This document shows, one piece after another, positions 1-5,960 of a stretch of 7,379 bases of DNA (the stretch's first letter is position 1; each line of letters opens with the position of its first letter). Source of the DNA: Candidatus Fermentibacterales bacterium. Lineage in GTDB: Bacteria; Fermentibacterota; Fermentibacteria; Fermentibacterales; JAFGKQ01. A program made the position numbers and the translations under genes. The DNA is taken from the NCBI GenBank assembly GCA_016928495.1, contig JAFGKQ010000191.1:1-7379 (forward strand). Reading direction: 5' to 3'. The notes under the pieces are model-generated. The model saw only the letters and a list, made by a program, of their open reading frames with translations, searched no databases and was not told where the DNA came from.

Positions 1-2149
1 ACAGAAGAGCGTCCGCCAGGAGGAACCTGTCTCCCGAGTCCCGGCTCAGGCGGACCCCCTCATCCAGCGCTTCCTCGGACGCGCTGAGGTCGCCGAGCAG
101 CATCCGGCAATCCCCCAGCCGGACCAGAGTCACGATGATCTCGCGGCACAGGTCCTGTTCGCGGAGCACGGCCAGGCTCCTCTCCAGAATGTCGCGGGCC
201 TCGGCGATCCGCCCGGTCCTCATCAGGAACACGCCCTCGGATCTCCTCAGCACGGACAGGGTCACCCGGTCCGCCCTCTCTCCGAGGGTCTCCAGGGCTC
301 TTCCGAACAGAAGGCAGGCCTCCCCGAACCAGCCACGTCTCTCGCAGAACAGGTCCAGCCCCTCGGCCGTCTCCACGACGAGCTTCAGAACGGCATGCGC
401 GGCGGCCCATTCCCAGGCCGCGCGCACGTTCTCGAACTCCAGGGCGACGTCGGCGATCGCCTCGCTCTCGCGCATGCTCCGCATGAGAGGGGCCCGGGAC
501 CTGAGCAGCTCCGAGTAATGGCGGCAGTGAGCCTCCTCGGCGCGGAACAGCGAGTCCTGGTCCTCGGCGAGCTTTCGGCCAGCGTACTCGCGCAGGATGT
601 AGAGCATGTCGAACCGGCCCGAGTGGGAGCAGCGCAGGAGCGACTTGTCCACGAGCCCGGCGAGAAGGGCAGGGCCGGCCTCGGCAACGACCCGGGCCGC
701 CTCGCGGTCCAGCCCGCCCCGGAAGACCGAAAGCTTCTTCAGGGCCTCTCGCTCTTCCTCTGTCAGCAGAGCCCAGGAGTAGTCGAACACGGCTCTCAGG
801 CTCCGGTGCCTCTCGGGAGCCTCCCTCATACGGGACGACAGGAAGTCGACGTTCCTGCCGATCTCCTCCAGTATCTCGCGCGGGCGAAGGGTCCTGCTCC
901 AGGCAGCCGCCAGCTCTATGCCGAGAGGCTGCCCGTCGAGCATGCGGCATATCCCCATCACCGCGTCGAGATCCTCTCCCGTCACAGCCTCGCGGAGCCC
1001 GACCCTCGAAGCGCAAAGCAGGAACAGCGTGACCGCCTCGGACTCCCGGGGGTCCCCGACTGAGTCCGGCAGCTCAAGACCGGAGAGCTGCACCAGCCTC
1101 TCGCCACTGACGTTCAGTGCCTCCCTGGACGTCACGAGCACCCCCAGCCCCCTCGCTGCCTCCAGCAGCTCCGACACCAGGGGGGCCCCCGAGATGACGT
1201 GCTCGAAGTTGTCCAGGACCAGGAGCAACTGCTTGTCGCACATGTAGCCCTCGAGCTGGGCCTTCTCGTCCTCCCCTCCGTAGAAGGAGAACCCGATCGA
1301 CTCCGCGATGGCGGGCAGGATGAAGTCCGGCGAGTCCAGGCGATCCAGAGGAACGAAGAAGACCCCTCCGGAGAACCGCTCGAATGCTTCGGCGGCAGTC
1401 TGCACGCCCAGCCTTGTCTTGCCGATGCCGCCCGGACCGATGAGAGTAACGAGGCGCTCGCCCGACCGGATGAGCCCCAGCGTCGCTCTCACTTCCTGCT
1501 CCCTGCCTATGAACGGCGTCGTCTGGGCGGGGAGGTTGTGCCGGTGCATCGAGAGGGTCCGCAGGGGAGGGAAGTCCCTCAGCTCGAGGTCGTCCGCAGT
1601 CAGGCGGTAGAGGTGGACGGGCTGCTCGAGGTCCCGCAGCATGTGCAGCCCCAAGTCCTCGATCGAGGCTCCGTCCGGAACACCGAAGCCGATCACGGCA
1701 TCGCTGACGACCACCTGGCCGCCCCATGCACTGCTCATGATCCGGGAGGCCTTGCTCACGGCCTGGCCGAAGTAGTCGTTGCAGGACCTCTCGACTTCCC
1801 CGGCGTGAAGGCCGATCCTGACTCTCAGGCCGCCCACCTCCGACCAGTCGCCGGCCTGGAGGGCTCGCTGGACCTCCAGGGCGCAGCCCAGCGGGTCCCC
1901 TCCGTCGAAAACGGCGAAAAAGCCGTCCCCGGTGTGCTTGACGACCTCCCCGCCATGGTTAGCCACGCACTCCCGGATGATGGCATCATGCCGGGAAAGC
2001 GCGCCCGGCATCCGGTCAGGGAACCGCTGCCACTTCTGGGTCGAGCCCTCGATATCGCTGAACAGCATGCAGATCAAGGTCAGCAGCTTTCTCCCTCGAG
2101 TGTCTCTTGCCGCGGCATCGATGCGGGACAGACGGCGAATATACTCCAC
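1..2149 (-). CDS. Class III adenylate cyclase - STAND ATPase - TPR-like signalling protein (3' end outside window)
   Basis: Read on the minus strand, the frame stays open for about 716 codons from GTG 2149 to base 1. Residues about 22-183 form a class III cyclase domain: FSDIEGST with metal Asp32, KHTGDG with adenine-type Lys71 and second metal Asp75, then DYFG with Asp125 at the adenine-specifying position and Arg136 eleven residues later. The transition-state Asn expected at 132 is Ser. A linker ending in FIGRE leads to a STAND-type ATPase: Walker A GPGGIGKT at 238-245, Walker B LLLVLDNFEH around Asp313, then VTSRE and QPLGIELAAA. From about residue 500 the protein is helical and TPR-like. 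The family couples ATP-driven assembly and partner sensing to cyclic nucleotide production, and is probably cytoplasmic. The start is uncertain: no clear SD precedes GTG 2149, the upstream in-frame stop is TAG at 2272-2270, and a start nearer the first beta strand is possible. The gene is divergent from the beta-propeller gene. Confidence 0.87.
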   Translation of the reverse strand, partial: MEYIRRLSRIDAAARDTRGRKLLTLICMLFSDIEGSTQKWQRFPDRMPGALSRHDAIIRECVANHGGEVVKHTGDGFFAVFDGGDPLGCALEVQRALQAGDWSEVGGLRVRIGLHAGEVERSCNDYFGQAVSKASRIMSSAWGGQVVVSDAVIGFGVPDGASIEDLGLHMLRDLEQPVHLYRLTADDLELRDFPPLRTLSMHRHNLPAQTTPFIGREQEVRATLGLIRSGERLVTLIGPGGIGKTRLGVQTAAEAFERFSGGVFFVPLDRLDSPDFILPAIAESIGFSFYGGEDEKAQLEGYMCDKQLLLVLDNFEHVISGAPLVSELLEAARGLGVLVTSREALNVSGERLVQLSGLELPDSVGDPRESEAVTLFLLCASRVGLREAVTGEDLDAVMGICRMLDGQPLGIELAAAWSRTLRPREILEEIGRNVDFLSSRMREAPERHRSLRAVFDYSWALLTEEEREALKKLSVFRGGLDREAARVVAEAGPALLAGLVDKSLLRCSHSGRFDMLYILREYAGRKLAEDQDSLFRAEEAHCRHYSELLRSRAPLMRSMRESEAIADVALEFENVRAAWEWAAAHAVLKLVVETAEGLDLFCERRGWFGEACLLFGRALETLGERADRVTLSVLRRSEGVFLMRTGRIAEARDILERSLAVLREQDLCREIIVTLVRLGDCRMLLGDLSASEEALDEGVRLSRDSGDRFLLADALL

Positions 2150-2227
2150 ACCGCGGCAGGAGTTGAGTGCGAGCCGCTGCGCAGCTGTTGCTGCTGGAGC
2201 CTGCGGCGGAGGGGTTAGGACGCAGTG

Positions 2228-2237
2228 TTTCCGGAAA
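2228..2237. promoter_or_regulatory. Palindrome TTTCCGGAAA, possible operator
   Basis: TTTCCGGAAA is a perfect 10-bp palindrome. It extends to GT-N-TTTCCGGAAA-N-AC (2225-2240) with one mismatched pair. It lies between the divergent cyclase and beta-propeller genes, about 20 bp upstream of the candidate -35 at 2260 and about 80 bp upstream of the cyclase start. The position suits an operator, but a 10-bp palindrome can occur by chance. Confidence 0.25.
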
Positions 2238-2259
2238 TACGGAACGGCGCCAGAGGTCC

Positions 2260-2290
2260 TTGACACAACCTACCCTGCAGGTCGATTAAT
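2260..2290 (+). promoter_or_regulatory. Candidate sigma-70-type promoter for the beta-propeller gene
   Basis: A perfect -35 box TTGACA (2260-2265) is followed after 19 bp by ATTAAT (2285-2290), which matches four of six consensus -10 positions. The AT-rich patch stands out in GC-rich surroundings. Transcription would start near 2297 and give a leader of about 75 nt before ATG 2372. The spacer is longer than the ideal 17 bp. Confidence 0.45.
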
Positions 2291-2349
2291 ACTCTCGAGG
2301 AAAAGGTTCTCACTGAAAGAAATGTGCCTCGGTGCGGGAAACGCAGCTT

Positions 2350-2365
2350 CCACCTCGGGAGGTGG
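2350..2365 (+). promoter_or_regulatory. Hairpin covering the ribosome binding site of the beta-propeller gene
   Basis: CCACCTCGGGAGGTGG is a 16-base inverted repeat that can fold into a 6-bp stem (CCACCT with AGGTGG) closed by the tetraloop CGGG. Its 3' arm contains the GGAGGTG Shine-Dalgarno sequence of the gene starting at 2372, and its 5' arm resembles the 16S anti-SD. When folded it would hide the ribosome binding site. A weaker GTGAGG just downstream stays free. That the hairpin regulates translation is inference. Confidence 0.45.
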
Positions 2366-2371
2366 TGAGGC

Positions 2372-3379
2372 ATGAAGCCTGCCCTTCTAGTGCTCCTGCT
2401 GCTGGCGATGGGCGCATTCGCGCAGCCGCAGATCGTGAACTCCTTCGATGCCCCCGACACGGGCGTGACCGGACTGGCATACGCCCAGGGCAGCCTCTAC
2501 GCGGTAGCCACGTCGCGCGTGGTCTACCAGCTCAACCCGTCCACGGGGGCCATCCAGAGCTCCTTCTCGGTCACGCCGACGAACCCCAACGGGCTGGGAT
2601 ATGCGGGGACTCTCCTCTATGTGACGAACGACACCTACTACGTCTACAAGTACACCGTGGGAGGGACGTCACAGGGCACGACAACCCTGTACTGCCCGGG
2701 CTGAGGCGGAGGCACGTACTACCCGGCGGGTGGTGCAGCAGGCAGTTCGACCTCGGCTTACTTCCTCAGGACAAACAACCAGATCCTCCAGGGCTACCCG
2801 GTGCCCCTTCCCTCGACATGCAACCCGTCCCTCCTGGGCTACATCCCGACCTCCCTCAAGACCTACGACATAGCCCGCCAGGGAGACGACAACTCTCCCA
2901 ACGACATCTGGGTCGCAACGGACCATGCGGACTCACCGATAAGGGCCTACAACACAGCCGGCACGCTCACCTTCGCCTGTGACCTGGTCAACCCGGTCAG
3001 GGGCATGGCCTTCAACAGCGCGGCAGGCCACGACTACATCTGGGTCAGCAACCCGAGCGACGGCAGGATCTACCAGATCGACCTCAACCCGACGGGCATC
3101 GGGGAGGCCGAGGGCGCAACGATCGAGGTGCTGGACGTCAGCCCCTCGAGCAACCCCTTCAGGGAAAGCGTCATCTTCTCCGTCACCGGCGCAGTCGGCC
3201 AGGCAACCATCGAGATCTACGACATGTCCGGAAGGGCCCTGGCCAGAGCCACGGTCTCCGGCACCTTCGCCTGGGACGGCCTGACCGAAGGCGGTGCCAC
3301 GGCCCCGTCGGGGGTCTACTTCGCCCGGGTCCGCGACTCCTCGGGTCAGGAGGCATACCTGGCGCTGACCAGGCTCTGA
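2372..3379 (+). pseudogene. Secreted beta-propeller-like protein with FlgD/type IX-like C-terminal domain, interrupted by in-frame TGA
   Basis: One frame runs from ATG 2372 (SD GGAGGTG) to TGA 3377-3379, 335 codons before the stop, broken only by TGA at 2702-2704 (codon 111). The start encodes a signal peptide, MKPALLVLLLLAMGAFA, with cleavage likely before QPQ. Residues about 20-245 hold repeated strands such as GVTGLAYAQGSLYAVA, PNGLGYAGTLLYVTND and GMAFN followed by DYIWVSNPSDGRIYQIDL, as in YVTN/NHL-type beta-propellers. Residues about 253-335 match the FlgD Ig-like/type IX-type C-terminal domain (NPF, IEIYDMSGR, WDG, PSGVYFARV), so export and surface attachment are likely. Both sides of the TGA look intact and no good restart follows it: the first in-frame alternative is GTG 2801 without an SD. 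The local sequence is Gly-TGA-Gly-Gly-Gly, so GGA to TGA is the simplest origin. A recent nonsense mutation or sequencing error is more likely than recoding, since every other gene here stops with TGA. Confidence 0.75.
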
Positions 3380-3405
3380 CACAAGCCCGAGCTGAACGAC
3401 AGGGG

Positions 3406-3430
3406 CGGGGGCGCTGCGAGGCGCCCCCGT
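3406..3430 (+). terminator. GC-rich terminator-like hairpin after the beta-propeller gene
   Basis: GGGGGCGC (3407-3414) pairs perfectly with GCGCCCCC (3421-3428) across the loop TGCGAG. A C-G and a G-U pair extend the stem by two. It lies 27 bp past the stop at 3379. No run of T follows, so it is either a weak intrinsic terminator or a 3'-end-stabilising hairpin. Confidence 0.5.
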
Positions 3431-3446
3431 TCCACGTCCGGGCCAG

Positions 3447-3526
3447 ATGGGGACACGCACTCATTGCGTTCCCCCTTCACCGCACGACTTGACGGGGACA
3501 TGCACCCGTTACGTGCGTGTCCCCAT
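3447..3526. repeat. 80-bp REP/MITE-like element with perfect 14-bp terminal inverted repeats
   Basis: ATGGGGACACGCAC (3447-3460) is the exact reverse complement of GTGCGTGTCCCCAT (3513-3526), so the two bound an 80-bp unit. Each end also folds by itself. At 3449-3474 GGGGA-C-ACGCA pairs with TGCGT-TCCCC across CTCAT. At 3494-3524 GGGGACATGCAC pairs with GTGCGTGTCCCC across a 7-nt loop, with one G-U pair. GGGGACA/TGTCCCC hairpins are typical of REP sequences moved by IS200-like REP-associated tyrosine transposases. No transposase gene lies in the window, so mobilisation in trans is inferred. Confidence 0.65.
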
Positions 3527-3541
3527 TCTCATCCCGACGCT

Positions 3542-3572
3542 ATGGGGACATCTACCAGTCAGGTGTCCCCAT
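3542..3572. repeat. Third GGGGACA hairpin of the same REP family
   Basis: ATGGGGACA (3542-3550) and TGTCCCCAT (3564-3572) are perfect inverted repeats. The stem GGGGACATCT with AGGTGTCCCC (3544-3553, 3561-3570) has 10 pairs including one G-U, and a 7-nt loop ACCAGTC. Loop size and outer stem match the hairpin at 3494-3524, while the inner stem differs. It lies 16 bp past the 80-bp element and about 60 bp before the next gene, so it could also act on transcripts there. Confidence 0.6.
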
Positions 3573-3632
3573 CATGTGCAGCCGCTTGACTCTAACAGGC
3601 TCCTCCGCAATGCTCTGGACGGAGGTGAGGCG

Positions 3633-4250
3633 ATGAGGGTGCTGCGCTTCCTCCCGTGTCTGTGCGTTGCTTCGGTGCTTGCCGGGAACGTCAGGCTGGA
3701 CAGGCCTCTTCCTGTCCCGTCTCCCTACTATTACCTGCGGTACGATGACGGCATCGCCTACTGGCTCAACTGGAGCGGCACCTACAGAGGGACCTGGTTC
3801 GATGTCGAGGATTTCATACCGGCCCCATCATCCTGGATCACCTCCGCCTCCCAGCTCTGGTTCTACCACGACCCATCCTACCCGTGGGACACCTCTTCCT
3901 TCTACTGCGAGCTCTGGAACGGAGGGATAGGCGCCCCGATTTCCCAGCTCGATCAGACAACCGTGTCAGCGGTCCATTACGGCCCATGCTATGCCGACTA
4001 TGGCTCGGGCATCGCTACCGACGTCGAGTTCTGGGTGATCATCAACACCGAGGTATCCTCGGGAGGGTGGCCGTCGGTCCTGGGCGACAACACTCCCGGC
4101 GACGATCATAGCTTCTTCTCGGACGACTTCATGGTCTGGGAGCCGTGGCTGGTCCAGGGCCCCACTGCCAACGATTACTTCATCCGCTCGGAGTTCTGGT
4201 GGCCGGGTCTGGACGCTGCCACCTGGGGCTCGATCAAGACCCTCTTCTGA
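3633..4250 (+). CDS. Small Trp-rich secreted protein of unknown function
   Basis: The ATG at 3633 follows a strong SD, GGAGG at 3621-3625, with a 7-nt spacer. The frame is open further upstream, but that stretch crosses the REP repeats and is not a gene. The 205-residue product starts with a short signal-peptide-like segment (MRVLRFLPCLCVASVLAG). The mature part is extracellular in character: 14 Trp in total, many Tyr, Asp and Ser, and two Cys (FYCEL, GPCYAD) that could form a disulfide. It opens with YLRYDDGIAYWLNWSG, contains WFYHD, ELWNGGIGAP and FWVIIN, and ends near SFFSDD and DYFIRSEFW. This resembles beta-sandwich regions in large secreted proteins of FCB-type bacteria, which often carry a YDDG start. 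Unlike the gene at 2372 it has no C-terminal sorting domain. I do not recognise a family or function. Confidence 0.8.
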   Translation: MRVLRFLPCLCVASVLAGNVRLDRPLPVPSPYYYLRYDDGIAYWLNWSGTYRGTWFDVEDFIPAPSSWITSASQLWFYHDPSYPWDTSSFYCELWNGGIGAPISQLDQTTVSAVHYGPCYADYGSGIATDVEFWVIINTEVSSGGWPSVLGDNTPGDDHSFFSDDFMVWEPWLVQGPTANDYFIRSEFWWPGLDAATWGSIKTLF

Positions 4251-4324
4251 TCCCCTGACCCGGGCATCCCCACGAACCCCGTCCTCCATGCCGCCCGCGT
4301 CCCTCTTCCCCTGGCAACGGCGCT

Positions 4325-4359
4325 GTCCCGGCAGGCAGGAAGGCGGTGGCCTGCCGGAC
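4325..4359. terminator. Strong inverted repeat, possible terminator of the upstream gene
   Basis: CCGGCAGGC (4328-4336) pairs perfectly with GCCTGCCGG (4349-4357) across a 12-nt loop. Two more pairs (GT with AC) are possible if C4327 bulges. It lies 75 bp past the stop at 4250 and about 290 bp before the next gene. No T tract follows on either strand, so the terminator role is uncertain. It could be the first element of the structured region downstream. Confidence 0.35.
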
Positions 4360-4443
4360 GCGGCGCTCATTCGCAACCCGGGCATGCGCCCGCCCGCTGC
4401 CCCCCGGTGGCATGCTCCCCTGGTGCCGGACCGCCCTGCTCGT

Positions 4444-4623
4444 TGACCCGGTGCGACCGCCAGAGGATTGTTGGTGTGCCAGTGAGCCTCTGACCCGGGA
4501 GAAGACGGAAGGACCGAAGAGGCTGGTTCGAGCGAAGGCCGGAGACCCGGTTCCCTGTCGGCCACCGTGTCACCCCGACGGGAGCCTGACCGGACCACGG
4601 TCCCGGGGCTGCGTCGACCCCGG
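4444..4623 (+). promoter_or_regulatory. Candidate structured leader RNA upstream of the PII/EIIA/Mrp operon
   Basis: The 395 bases from 4251 to 4645 hold no credible gene, but this part is rich in pairing. CAGAGG (4461-4466) pairs with CCTCTG (4487-4492). AGCCTCT (4485-4491) pairs instead with AGAGGCT (4518-4524), so the two stems exclude each other. A longer hairpin at 4547-4593 has an outer stem CCGGT/ACCGG and an inner nine-pair stem TCCC-T-GTCGG/CCGACGGGA with one bulged T. CCGGGG (4603-4608) pairs with CCCCGG (4618-4623), just before the SD of the gene at 4646. TGACCCGG occurs at 4444 and 4491, and AGACCCGG at 4543. A switch-like leader for an ion-transport operon is a reasonable reading, but I cannot assign a known riboswitch class. 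A possible promoter (TTGACC 4443-4448, GATTGT 4466-4471) would exclude the first stem from the RNA. Confidence 0.4.
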
Positions 4624-4645
4624 AATCGCGTGAAAGGCGGCGGAG

Positions 4646-4984
4646 ATGAAGCTCTTGGTCTTTGTCCTGAACAACGAGGAGCTGCTCGAACAGGTTCTGG
4701 AGGCCTTCACCGAGGTGGGCATCTCCGGTGGCACCATCCTGGACTCGGAGGGCATGGGGAGGTTCCTCACCTACGAGATACCCCTGTTCGCGGGCTTCCA
4801 GAAGTTCATGAAGGGCAACAAGCCCTACAACAAGACCATATTCTCGGTCGTCCGCGACGAGACCCTCATACCGAAGCTTCACAGGATCCTGAACGAGGTG
4901 TGCGGCGACCTGAGCGGTCCGGGAACGGGGATTCTGTTCACATTGCCTGTGGACTGGGCCGTGGGACTGGCGGAGGAGGAATGA
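4646..4984 (+). CDS. PII-like signalling protein at the head of the Mrp operon
   Basis: The 112-residue product has the length and fold pattern of PII (GlnB/GlnK-like) trimers. It starts with strand MKLLVFVL and a helix ending EAFTEVGISGGTILDSEGMGRF (residues 19-40), which lines up with the PII segment ending in VKGFGRQ. The T-loop region follows at about 40-60. The end, SGPGTGILFTLPVDWAVGL (90-108), matches the PII GDGKIF-PVDDAV region. The uridylylation-site Tyr motif of classical GlnB is absent and the ATP-contacting Lys of GDGK is not conserved, so ligand and partner probably differ from GlnB. PII-type proteins bind nucleotides and gate transporters or enzymes, so control of the antiporter encoded downstream is a plausible role. 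ATG 4646 follows AAGG at 4634-4637. Its TGA stop overlaps the ATG of the next gene. Confidence 0.8.
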   Translation: MKLLVFVLNNEELLEQVLEAFTEVGISGGTILDSEGMGRFLTYEIPLFAGFQKFMKGNKPYNKTIFSVVRDETLIPKLHRILNEVCGDLSGPGTGILFTLPVDWAVGLAEEE

Positions 4985-5448
4985 TGACAACGAAGCTTGG
5001 CGATATGCTTCATCCTTCCTGCATCGAGCTGAACCTCTCGGAGAAGAAGAAGCCGGAGATCCTCCGGAAGCTGGTCCGCATGGTGTCGCAGTCCGTGGAC
5101 ATCCGCGACCCAGACGCCATCTTCGAGGCCCTGATGGAGAGGGAGAGAATCAGCAGCACCGGGATAGGCAACGGGATAGCCATCCCCCACTGCCTGACGC
5201 CGCAGGTGGATTCCACCCACATCGCCTTCGCCAGGAAGCTGGGCGGGGCGAAGTTCGACTCCGTGGACAACCAGCCGGTGGCTCTGTTCTTCCTGCTGGT
5301 CGGACCCGAGGGCAATCCCAACCTCCACCTCAAGGCGCTCAGCAAGCTGGCCCGCTACCTGCACGACGGCAGCTTCTGCGATGTGCTTATGGGGGCCGGC
5401 TCACCGGAAGAGGTGATCGAGGCCTTCGCGTCCAAGGAGCGACTGTGA
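4984..5448 (+). CDS. PTS EIIA type-2 domain protein (PtsN/EIIA-Ntr-like)
   Basis: This 154-residue single-domain protein matches the fructose/nitrogen-type EIIA family in length and sequence: ALMERERISSTGIGNGIAIPHC contains the phosphorylatable His69 within the GIAIPH signature. Later segments VALFFLLVGPEGN and LHLKALSKLARYL are also typical. In other bacteria EIIA-Ntr is phosphorylated through EI and HPr paralogues and regulates rather than transports sugar; in enterobacteria it controls K+ transport through TrkA and KdpD. No sugar EIIB or EIIC gene is nearby and the gene sits between a PII-like protein and Mrp antiporter genes, so a regulatory role in cation transport is the best inference. 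Two adjacent ATG codons (4981 and 4984) are in frame; 4984 has the better spacing from GGAGG 4972-4976. The stop overlaps the start of mrpE. Confidence 0.9.
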   Translation: MTTKLGDMLHPSCIELNLSEKKKPEILRKLVRMVSQSVDIRDPDAIFEALMERERISSTGIGNGIAIPHCLTPQVDSTHIAFARKLGGAKFDSVDNQPVALFFLLVGPEGNPNLHLKALSKLARYLHDGSFCDVLMGAGSPEEVIEAFASKERL

Positions 5449-5960
5449 TGGACCTGAGAACCCGGTGGGCCCTGGTCCGGTTCGGGATTACCTTCCTTTC
5501 GCTGTTCGCGGGATGGCTGCTGTTCACCTGGTCCCTCGACTCCGGCTCGCTTCTGGCAGGAGGGGTCTCCAGCCTGGCCGTGTCCCTCGTGACCTACCCC
5601 ATCTTCGTAGAAGAGACCGAGGCTGGGCGAAGGGCCCACCTTCCCAGGCCGCACATGTTCCTGCTGTTCCTGGCAGCGCTGGTGTTCAGCATGTACGTCG
5701 CCAGCTTCCGGGTTCTCTGGCGGATACTCAGGGGGGACATCAACCCCAGGGTGGTGCACTTCCGGACCCGCCTGAAGACGGACATCGCCAGGGTCGTCCT
5801 CACCAGCTCCATCACCCTTACCCCCGGCACCATCACCCTGGACCTGGACGACGACCACCTCGTGGTGCACTGGCTCGACGCGCAGACCACGCACTCCCGA
5901 TACGCCGGCATGCTGATAAAGGGCGCGTACGAGAAGCTTCTGCGGGGGGTATGGCTGTGA
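5448..5960 (+). CDS. mrpE: Na+/H+ antiporter subunit MrpE (MnhE/MbhA family)
   Basis: The 170-residue membrane protein carries the family hallmark NPRVVHFRTRLKTDIARVV followed by TSSITLTPGTITLDL and HLVVHWLDA (about residues 101-145). Hydrophobic segments lie near 10-28, 32-50 and 68-90, before this cytoplasmic C-terminal part. MrpE is a structural and assembly subunit of Mrp-type multisubunit antiporters; its counterpart in membrane-bound hydrogenases is MbhA. The ATG at 5448 overlaps the EIIA stop and has AAGGAG at 5434-5439 with an 8-nt spacer. GTG 5445 is an alternative three bases upstream. The stop overlaps the mrpF start, which suggests translational coupling. Confidence 0.93.
   Translation: MDLRTRWALVRFGITFLSLFAGWLLFTWSLDSGSLLAGGVSSLAVSLVTYPIFVEETEAGRRAHLPRPHMFLLFLAALVFSMYVASFRVLWRILRGDINPRVVHFRTRLKTDIARVVLTSSITLTPGTITLDLDDDHLVVHWLDAQTTHSRYAGMLIKGAYEKLLRGVWL

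Noticed and set aside
1199-2218. Long plus-strand open frame of 339 codons opposite the cyclase gene
   Set aside because: The opposite strand encodes a coherent cyclase-ATPase protein with all its motifs. The plus frame shows no known domain and is an antisense by-product of GC-rich codons. The same applies to 135-518, 395-1063 and 60-1016.
2702-2704. Selenocysteine or Gly recoding of the in-frame TGA as the default explanation
   Set aside because: All other genes here end with TGA, often overlapping the next start. I see no convincing SECIS stem just after the codon, and a propeller loop is an unusual place for Sec. It remains only as a check.
2801-3379. Separate gene for the second half of the propeller protein
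   Set aside because: The only early start is GTG 2801 inside the propeller, without an SD or signal peptide. The segment is the continuation of the 2372 frame.
3586-3614. Promoter TTGACT-N17-AATGCT before the gene at 3633
   Set aside because: The -10 matches only three of six positions and the predicted start falls on the SD, leaving almost no leader.
3447-3632. N-terminal extension of the secreted protein starting at ATG 3447
   Set aside because: The extension translates the REP hairpins and has no SD, while ATG 3633 has a strong SD and is followed by a signal peptide.
4461-4593. tRNA, RNase P, tmRNA or cobalamin riboswitch in the leader
   Set aside because: No cloverleaf, CCA end, RNase P core or B12-box was found. 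A GCCGGAGACC stretch slightly resembles the 3' part of cobalamin switches, but the rest does not fit.
4346-4633. Small plus-strand and minus-strand reading frames in 4251-4645
   Set aside because: They lack SD sequences and recognisable domains, and are rich in Arg and Pro as expected from non-coding GC-rich DNA.
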